Virus record (IMG/VR): IMGVR_UViG_3300032675_000001
Span: 296,684 to 360,683 of that record
Source of the DNA: a virus
Strand: one strand, 5' to 3'
Length of the DNA: 64,000 nt
Of this stretch, positions 57,972 to 64,000 are shown one piece after another. Both the position numbers and the translations under genes were made by a program. The notes beneath the pieces were generated by a model. The model was not told where the DNA came from. It did no database searches and saw only the letters and a list, made by a program, of their open reading frames with translations. Each line of letters begins with the position of its first letter. Position 1 is the stretch's first letter.

Positions 57972-58206
57972 TGTCCGACTGTATCTTGATTTTAGAATTC
58001 AAATTTTGCTTTTCAAACAGTTCATCCATCTTTTTACGATGTTGATTTTTATAGGTTTCCATGGCCATTTGAATTTGATGCATGAGAGGCCCATTCTGTG
58101 TTTTATAAGCAAATGTCAACTTGGCTGTAAGCTTGGTGATTACTTCTTGAAGTTCTTCCAATGTTTTAGTCTCAAGTTCCTTTTTGTTAATGAACGGATG
58201 TTCCAT
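57955..58206 (-). CDS. Small coiled-coil T4-like protein, 83 aa
   Basis: Start at ATG 58206; the longer frame overlaps the virion gene. Wholly helical (LEELQEVITKLTAKLTFAYKTQN...IQMAMETYKNQHRKKMDELF). Similar small proteins lie in tail clusters of T4-like phages. Function unknown. Confidence 0.65.
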   Translation of the reverse strand: MEHPFINKKELETKTLEELQEVITKLTAKLTFAYKTQNGPLMHQIQMAMETYKNQHRKKMDELFEKQNLNSKIKIQSDNEHKN

Positions 58207-58210
58207 GGTA

Positions 58211-59239
58211 TTACCAAGTTTGCAATGGAATACGAGTCCAAATGTTGGAGCCGATATAATATGTAGCAGTTGCAGAGCCATTTGCAGTAGATAATGCGAA
58301 CACGCTTCCTGCGCTACCGCTTGAGCGAGTAGCACTTATTGTGATGTTTGGAGCCGCAGCATTGGACAGAACATAATAAACAGTGTTGGCAACCAAACCA
58401 CCAAATACGTTTCCAGTGAAAACGATTGGAGCATTATTTGCAAGATTGGTTGTGCTGCTTAATGTGATGAGATTTCCGGTAGCATATGTATTTGTTGCAG
58501 TCACTGCATAAGCAGTAGAGTTGTAACTTCCCGTGCAAACATAAATGTAGTTAGCATCAACTGCTACAGTGCCAGCAGTATCACCTTGTAGACCTGTTGG
58601 AGCAGGAGTGCGCTGCTGAACTTCTGTTGACTGGAATGGTCGGTTCAATGGCTCTACGAGAATGGTATTACCGCAGTCTAATGATGAAAACTTATATTCA
58701 AGCAGAGTTGTGTTTGCTGGTGCAGTTATCGTTGGATATCCGCCAACGTTAGCATAGTTTTCAAGAAGAGTAGTACCAAAGTTACTTCCAGTGTTGGAAA
58801 CACATGCTGTAGGCAACTGAATAGTTGCATTTGCAGTTGATACAGTCAAACGTAGAATGACATTGCTTTCAGTATTGGTAGGAGACCAGTTACCAAACTG
58901 AAGTATAGTATTTCCGGTAATCGCACCGTACTGAACATCAGCTTGATTTACGTTTACCAACACTGTTCCAGCCAATGAATTACCCAAGTTATATGATGTT
59001 GCCCTAAACCCACTGGTTGATGCATTGCTGATGAGAGTGTTTGCCATGTCATTGTTCAATGACGTATTATTCAATGCAGCTTTCACAACTACTTTGGTCT
59101 GTAAGTCAGTGATTTCTGTTGCCGCAGTGTTTAACTGTGCAGTAATCTGAGTGAAGTTATCTCTGAAACCCTGAGTGCTATTGTTCACTCCGGGAACAGG
59201 ATAATTGTTATTGATTCCGTTTGTATTGATCTGGCTCAT
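58211..59239 (-). CDS. Virion/tail protein with FTGNVFGG module, 342 aa
   Basis: N-terminus with VPGVNNSTQGFRDNFTQI is common in aquatic T4-like structural proteins. The central part is Asn/Thr-rich beta. Near residues 250-320 is a module ITLSSTTNLANNAPIVFTGNVFGG...YYVLS that also occurs in the 955-aa protein. Likely tail or baseplate decoration. Confidence 0.7.
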   Translation of the reverse strand: MSQINTNGINNNYPVPGVNNSTQGFRDNFTQITAQLNTAATEITDLQTKVVVKAALNNTSLNNDMANTLISNASTSGFRATSYNLGNSLAGTVLVNVNQADVQYGAITGNTILQFGNWSPTNTESNVILRLTVSTANATIQLPTACVSNTGSNFGTTLLENYANVGGYPTITAPANTTLLEYKFSSLDCGNTILVEPLNRPFQSTEVQQRTPAPTGLQGDTAGTVAVDANYIYVCTGSYNSTAYAVTATNTYATGNLITLSSTTNLANNAPIVFTGNVFGGLVANTVYYVLSNAAAPNITISATRSSGSAGSVFALSTANGSATATYYIGSNIWTRIPLQTW

Positions 59240-59257
59240 ATTTCTCTATTCCGTAAT

Positions 59258-59266
59258 GTATTTAGT
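59258..59266 (-). promoter_or_regulatory. Possible late promoter (variant)
   Basis: ACTAAATAC, 18 bases upstream of the 342-aa gene with GGAATAG between; one mismatch from the usual form. Confidence 0.45.
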
Positions 59267-59289
59267 TTTCTCAACATTGGTGTTAAAAT

Positions 59290-62157
59290 TCACTGATCTA
59301 GCTGAGTTTGGTTAGGTAAAATAGTTTCCTGTGGGAACAAGACATAAAAATCATCAGAATCAACTGGAGATGGCGTAGGTGTGGCACTTGGTAATCCTGT
59401 CCATGCAGGAGGATTGACATTGCTATCATAATTATATGTAGTGCTCTTATCCACGCTAAATCTATCAATCTTAAAATTGATCATGTTTAGGGTCTGCAGT
59501 TCACCTACTGGATTTAGCCAATTGTTTTGAATCTGGTATTGAATATACTGCGCATAGCTTCCAGTAGTTCCATTTGGCAATGTAGTAGTTCCCGGTAAAC
59601 AATAAGCTATCACCCATGCTGGTGTAAATCCAAGCGTTGATCCATCTTTTTGTTGACTCGACATCCAAGCAGGGAGAATACCTATGGCATTCTGATCACC
59701 AAGGTAATTTTCTACCTGTTGTCTCATGTTTGACAAAGAATTGGGATATAAATTTTGTGCATAACCAGGTGTCAAACTTGTGTAATAATCTTTAGGATCG
59801 GTCCATGCCACAAATGACATGCTTCCAGTTGCATTTGTAAGAGTGACTGGCGTTCCATCTTCTGACATGGAGATAGTGAACTGAGTTCCATTTAAAATGC
59901 TCAGTACATAATATGTGGTGTTAGTATTGACTCCACCAAATGGCGTCCCATTAAAGATTATGTAGTCATTGACATTCAATCCTTCAGTAGAATCGCAAGT
60001 TATCAAGTTAGTAGATGAAAATGTTTGAGTGATCGTCCCATCCATGGTGTTTGTACCACCAATATAGCTTGAGAAAATGTCAACTTCCGAGGAATACCAT
60101 GGTCCTAGATTCAACGTAATAGGAAACGGCCATCGCACTTCTTTAGAAACACTGGTTCCATATGGAATAACATTGTTTGTTTGTGAATCTGTACTATAAC
60201 TACTATAGTTTTGATTAACATTTGAAGGGTTTACCAAATTGTCAATGACACGACTATACACTACTTCATAGATAATATTTCCATTGGAATCTCTTGCTAC
60301 AGCAGTGTCAATTTCACCAAGAGTAATGTTTCTCCAATAGTGATTTTCAGTTACTGCCGCAATATATTGATCCATGTTACTGGCGTTTATCCCATATGCA
60401 TGTTCATAAATCACATCAGTTGCTACACCGAAGTTTGGATCGTCGCCGCGATATATCATTGATGGTGGAATAAGATTGGTGTTTGTCAACAATGAATTTA
60501 TGAGGTTTCTATCAGAAGTGCTTGGTGTGCATTTAATATACAACGTGTCCGCAGGATGTGCATATTCTTGATATACAGTCAGGGTGAATGTTTGCTGAGA
60601 GTTAATAACTGGATATAATGGTGAATATGCTTCTGCTGTGAACGTGAAGACAGATGATTCACCTTGAGCCAGAAATTGATCAGTTGGTTGATATGGTATA
60701 TCTCCTATAATATCTCCGCTTTCAAGTAGTATCAGATTGGGTGGCAAAGAACCTTCTACCAATCTATATGAAAGATCAACATCGGATGTTGCGGATATAT
60801 TTAGAATGCTTGCAGTTCCATTATTTACTTGACCAAGATCAGCATCAGTTAGCCAAATGATATTTCCATTAATTGAATTTGCGACATTCATGGAGAAGTT
60901 GAATGTTGCTGATGCTATATTTGTATTATTAGTTTTAACTACAGAAACACTAAAGATGAACTGACCTATGCTACCATCAGCAATTATTGGTGTTCCAGTT
61001 ATCCATCCAGTTGTAGGGTCTCCGACAAGTCCCAGTGGCAAGTTGGAATACAAGTAAGTGAGTTGATTTCCATCAAAGTCATGGCCCAAAATTTTAAAAG
61101 CCACGAAATCATTACTCGTAAACTGAGTGATGTAGGCATATTGTGATGGTGCATATGTGTTGCCGTTTGAGTCTGGCGGTAATACATAATATCCAAACTC
61201 CTGAGGATTGCTACTTAAATTAAACGTTTCCGGTCTAGTATTGAATATTGTTGGTATTCTAGAATTTGGACCTAAACCAAGCCCACCTTGACTTACTGGT
61301 GTGTTTTGATTTATTACAGTAATGCTATACGTAACAATGTCATTTCCGAGCGGACTAACAAGTTTAAGAATGAACGAATAAGTTTGTATCGTGGGTGCAC
61401 CTTGATCAACTGGTGACAGTGTGGATGTCATATAACCAACGCCATCAGACAATATTGCGTTTTGACCTCCTGCTGTATACGAAATTGTAAAAGTGCTTTG
61501 ATCAATCACCGATGAGATGTAATATATTTGCCCTGCTCCAACTCCACCAAATACGTTTCCAGTAAATATGACAGGTCTTCCAACAGAAAACCCAGAAGTA
61601 CTTAGACAAATTAATGTGTTATTTGAAACTGCTACTACTCCCGTAACAACAGACGGTAAAGTAACATCTATAACAGGCGGTTGAGCATAGCCCCTGATGA
61701 TTCCTGCTTCGTTTATTTCTAATCCCGGTGGCAAACTTCCTTCAACTACAGTGATTATTACTTCATTGGTAGATACTGGATTATTGTAGGCTACTGGCAG
61801 TTCCACCCAAGTACTGTCATTAGTTGTGTATATATTACCAGAAGGAGCAACAAATGATGGTGCAGAAGCTCCCGAGACTACAAGATTGAATGTTATATCT
61901 TTGATATTTTGAAGATTATCGGTTGCTCTTACAACAAATGGATACGTTGTATTAAACGAAACAATTGTTGGTGAACCTTTAATCAAGCCGGAAGAAGTCA
62001 TGACTAAGCCAGGAGGCAAACTACCACTTATGATCGCATACGATACAGTTACTGCAGGCAATACCGCAGAAGCAGACAACTGAATTGGTTGTATTGCAGT
62101 CAATGCCGGAACAACTCCGAGTGATCCTGCTGGTGTATTCCAAACTGGCTGTGCCAT
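59290..62157 (-). CDS. Large tail/baseplate protein with Ig-like repeats, 955 aa
   Basis: Several He_PIG-type Ig-like repeats: SGSLPPGLVMTSSGLIKGSP, EGSLPPGLEINEAGIIRG, SNLPLGLVGDPTTGWITGTP, EGSLPPNLILLESGDIIGD. Two FTGNVFGG-type modules are inserted (about residues 180-245 and 730-790). The C-terminal part has TWxxxP-type segments and no catalytic motif. Probably a baseplate- or fibre-associated adhesin-like protein. The frame is intact. Confidence 0.75.
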   Translation of the reverse strand: MAQPVWNTPAGSLGVVPALTAIQPIQLSASAVLPAVTVSYAIISGSLPPGLVMTSSGLIKGSPTIVSFNTTYPFVVRATDNLQNIKDITFNLVVSGASAPSFVAPSGNIYTTNDSTWVELPVAYNNPVSTNEVIITVVEGSLPPGLEINEAGIIRGYAQPPVIDVTLPSVVTGVVAVSNNTLICLSTSGFSVGRPVIFTGNVFGGVGAGQIYYISSVIDQSTFTISYTAGGQNAILSDGVGYMTSTLSPVDQGAPTIQTYSFILKLVSPLGNDIVTYSITVINQNTPVSQGGLGLGPNSRIPTIFNTRPETFNLSSNPQEFGYYVLPPDSNGNTYAPSQYAYITQFTSNDFVAFKILGHDFDGNQLTYLYSNLPLGLVGDPTTGWITGTPIIADGSIGQFIFSVSVVKTNNTNIASATFNFSMNVANSINGNIIWLTDADLGQVNNGTASILNISATSDVDLSYRLVEGSLPPNLILLESGDIIGDIPYQPTDQFLAQGESSVFTFTAEAYSPLYPVINSQQTFTLTVYQEYAHPADTLYIKCTPSTSDRNLINSLLTNTNLIPPSMIYRGDDPNFGVATDVIYEHAYGINASNMDQYIAAVTENHYWRNITLGEIDTAVARDSNGNIIYEVVYSRVIDNLVNPSNVNQNYSSYSTDSQTNNVIPYGTSVSKEVRWPFPITLNLGPWYSSEVDIFSSYIGGTNTMDGTITQTFSSTNLITCDSTEGLNVNDYIIFNGTPFGGVNTNTTYYVLSILNGTQFTISMSEDGTPVTLTNATGSMSFVAWTDPKDYYTSLTPGYAQNLYPNSLSNMRQQVENYLGDQNAIGILPAWMSSQQKDGSTLGFTPAWVIAYCLPGTTTLPNGTTGSYAQYIQYQIQNNWLNPVGELQTLNMINFKIDRFSVDKSTTYNYDSNVNPPAWTGLPSATPTPSPVDSDDFYVLFPQETILPNQTQLDQ

Positions 62158-62165
62158 ATTATTCC

Positions 62166-62792
62166 TTAACTATTATGAGTGATTGAACCAAGAGCAAGAA
62201 GATATAATCTCTTTCTATCTTCAATACCTATTGTACCACCATTAATGCGACGAGTTAACATTACGAAGTTGTCAGTATCACAATATGCATTAAGTTTATT
62301 TACATACCAGAACCAACCAGCAGAAGCTGTAGCTCCAGCAGCAGTTTCCATGTATGCAGCAGTATCTTCAACGGATTTGCCTATTGAGTTTGCAAAGCGA
62401 GTATAGTTGTCGCGACCTGTCAACTGGATAAGTCCACGACCATGAAACATCCATCCATCACCTGAAGCTTCATCACCATTGCCCATACGATTTGCATATA
62501 CGCGATTGGCGATCTTTTCTGGTTTACGCTCGTATTCCATAGCGAGGGACATTGATGGGAAATACTTGTGGAAGGTCTTCATCAATGAAGCAGCCTTGTA
62601 CTTCAAGTTTTCCTTGGTTGCGGTGAAACCTCCCGATTCGTGTGCAACCTGTGCAACAAATGCTGCCTCACGTTTTGGGTTTTCAAGCATGTCATAATGT
62701 TTAGCAACATCATTTAGTGGGTCTACGAACATTTGAAGTATTGCTTCATGAGTATGTGGACACATATGCTGTAGCAGTTCTAAAGTAATCAT
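62166..62792 (-). CDS. GH19-type endolysin (chitinase-fold muramidase), 208 aa
   Basis: Catalytic Glu in FVAQVAHESGGF (about residue 53) and the second acidic site region in MFHGRGLIQLTGRDNY (about 118), with RRINGGTIGIEDR near the C-terminus. This fold cleaves peptidoglycan at host lysis. No signal peptide, so it needs a holin; the holin-like genes at 31 and 50 kb are candidates. Confidence 0.88.
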   Translation of the reverse strand: MITLELLQHMCPHTHEAILQMFVDPLNDVAKHYDMLENPKREAAFVAQVAHESGGFTATKENLKYKAASLMKTFHKYFPSMSLAMEYERKPEKIANRVYANRMGNGDEASGDGWMFHGRGLIQLTGRDNYTRFANSIGKSVEDTAAYMETAAGATASAGWFWYVNKLNAYCDTDNFVMLTRRINGGTIGIEDRKRLYLLALGSITHNS

Positions 62793-62803
62793 AATCTTTC
62801 CTC

Positions 62804-62959
62804 TTATGGACGGCCTTGACCGCGATATTTTTTATAACTAGCACGCTTTCTTTTGTTCATAGTGCTAAACTTAATGGAACCGAGTCCAATAGTTGTCTTT
62901 CCCTTATGGTTATTAGAGAAACTAATCTTGCCTGGTGCATTAGATGTTACTTTAGCCAT
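62804..62959 (-). CDS. Small basic protein, 51 aa
   Basis: ATG 62959 with AAGGAATATAA upstream. Lys/Arg-rich with NAPGKISFSNNHKGKTTIGLG and a final KKYRGQGRP. Too short for a usual ORF cut-off but well spaced between two genes. Perhaps a virion or DNA-binding protein. Confidence 0.65.
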   Translation of the reverse strand: MAKVTSNAPGKISFSNNHKGKTTIGLGSIKFSTMNKRKRASYKKYRGQGRP

Positions 62960-62972
62960 TTATATTCCTTCC

Positions 62973-64000
62973 TTAGCTATAAGTTGCGCCAACCGTGTAC
63001 CACTGGGTTGTTGTTGGTGCGATGAATTGTAAAGTTGCACTGTTGCCCGGTTGCGTAAATGCAGCATTTGTAGTCAACAGATTAATTGCTGCGCCCGATG
63101 CTGGGTAAACCGCAAGAGAATTCGCAGAAGTGTTGGTGATAGTGATTACCATACCCGGTATTGCTGTAGGGAGAATAACTCCATTTCCTGTATTTACAGT
63201 GCTCACAATGTTCATTTCTTTGGTAATTGCTGTTGCGGTTCCTTGTGTAGAGCCAGCAGCAGTAATTCCAGTACTTACTGAACGAATGTGGTAATTTGTA
63301 GCAACAAAATTATTAGCAGATACGTTTCCGGATGCTGTTACTGATGAGAATGTTCCTGTTACGTTTGCAGCATTGATGCCAGTCAAGTTTGCTGCTGAAA
63401 GTCCTGATGAGAATGTGGCCGACCAAGTTCCAGAGGTTATATTACCTACAGTTACTAAATTGCTAGCAGTTGTAATATTTGGCTGAGAAGCCGTATACAC
63501 TGTTCCAGAAACAAGCGCATTTCCAACTTGTCCAGATACGTTAGCACCCGGAATAGATGTAAGACCAGAACCAGAGCCGTAGAATGCACCAGTATTGGAA
63601 ATTACATTCGGCGCTGTTATATTACCACTTGAACCGAGAGAAGTTAGTGTGCCAACAGAAGTTACATTTGGCTGCGATGCAGTTGTTAATGTGCCAGTCA
63701 ACAGTGATGCGCCAATTGTTCCGGAGTTGGCATAAATGTTTGCACTTGTAGTAATATTACCAGAAGACACGAGTCCAGTTAATGTACCAACTGATGTGAT
63801 ATTAGGTTGAGCATTTGTTGTTACTGTTCCAGCAGTGGTTGCAGTTCCGGCGCTCGTTGCGTAAGTTGCGTTTGCTACATTTCCAGTGACGTTTGCGCCT
63901 GTAATAGAGCTAAGTGCTGCACCATTACCGAAGTGATTTGCAGTGACATTAGCACCAGAAATGTTACCTGTTACTGCAAGTGAAGTCAAAGTGCCAACTG
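62973..64000 (-). CDS. Repeat-rich tail fibre protein, C-terminal part (cut by window edge)
   Basis: The frame runs open to the right edge, so the true start lies outside. At least four repeats of ASQPNITSVGTLTSLGSSGNIT type, about 45-50 residues each, are followed by a C-terminal domain with ITNTSANSLAVYPASGAAINL. Such Thr/Ser/Asn/Gly-rich repeats are typical fibre shafts in aquatic phages. Confidence 0.78.
   Translation of the reverse strand, partial: VGTLTSLAVTGNISGANVTANHFGNGAALSSITGANVTGNVANATYATSAGTATTAGTVTTNAQPNITSVGTLTGLVSSGNITTSANIYANSGTIGASLLTGTLTTASQPNVTSVGTLTSLGSSGNITAPNVISNTGAFYGSGSGLTSIPGANVSGQVGNALVSGTVYTASQPNITTASNLVTVGNITSGTWSATFSSGLSAANLTGINAANVTGTFSSVTASGNVSANNFVATNYHIRSVSTGITAAGSTQGTATAITKEMNIVSTVNTGNGVILPTAIPGMVITITNTSANSLAVYPASGAAINLLTTNAAFTQPGNSATLQFIAPTTTQWYTVGATYS

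Overview
The window is a 64-kb piece of a large tailed-phage genome of the T4 superfamily, probably from a phage of an aquatic Gram-negative (proteobacterial) host. Nearly every gene reads on the minus strand, genes are short and packed with ATGA/TAATG stop-start overlaps, and the diagnostic T4-type set is present: family-B DNA polymerase (gp43), sliding clamp (gp45), clamp-loader ATPase (gp44), RNase H/5'-3' exonuclease, the start of an ATP-dependent DNA ligase, a DsbA-like DNA-binding protein, a GroES-type co-chaperonin (gp31 role), PhoH, and T4-style late promoters (NATAAATAC). Host-type promoters (TTGACA, about 17 bp, TATAAT) precede the early genes. The host assignment is inference. The outer-membrane beta-barrel, the lipoprotein signal and the curli genes all imply a host with an outer membrane.

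Layout. 1-17 kb: early region of small accessory proteins, with a tandem array of related 65-80 aa proteins (0.3-2.3 kb), a PP-loop ATPase, RNase H, an adjacent DNA methyltransferase and PD-(D/E)XK nuclease (a candidate restriction-modification pair), an AIG2-like cyclotransferase, an Smr-domain protein and GMP reductase. 17-24 kb: clamp, polymerase, four homing-endonuclease-type genes (one lies further left, on the plus strand at 13.7 kb), a DsbA-like protein and a zinc metalloprotease. 24-31.7 kb: an accessory block with an outer-membrane barrel, a CHASE2-adenylate cyclase, a FecR-domain protein, two curlin-like secreted repeat proteins, CsgG, CsgF and two small membrane proteins. 32-42.7 kb: a late block of proteins whose N-termini look like T4 capsid-targeting peptides: a SleB-type hydrolase, two amidoligases, a Dps ferritin, a double AIG2/ParB fusion and a GNAT acetyltransferase. 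42.8-52.4 kb: glycosyltransferase, nucleotidyltransferase, HNH endonuclease, ClpA-like unfoldase, DnaJ-like protein, holin-like protein and virion-associated proteins. 52.5-57.5 kb: PhoH (plus strand), clamp loader, co-chaperonin and a DnaE-like fragment. 57.4-64 kb: tail/fibre proteins, a GH19 endolysin, and a repeat-rich fibre cut by the right edge.

The two most unusual systems are (i) the curli block, which combines secretion pore, pore-associated factor and amyloid-type substrates with a CHASE2 cyclase and FecR, and (ii) a predicted capsid-packaged peptide-modification module (amidoligases, gamma-glutamyl-cyclotransferase-like domains, GNAT, with Dps). Regulatory features of note are late promoters placed 4 bp from start codons (possible leaderless late mRNAs), a perfect 15-bp inverted repeat around the dnaJ-like start, and an anti-Shine-Dalgarno arm upstream of a late promoter at an HNH gene. 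No tRNA, integrase or CRISPR was recognised.
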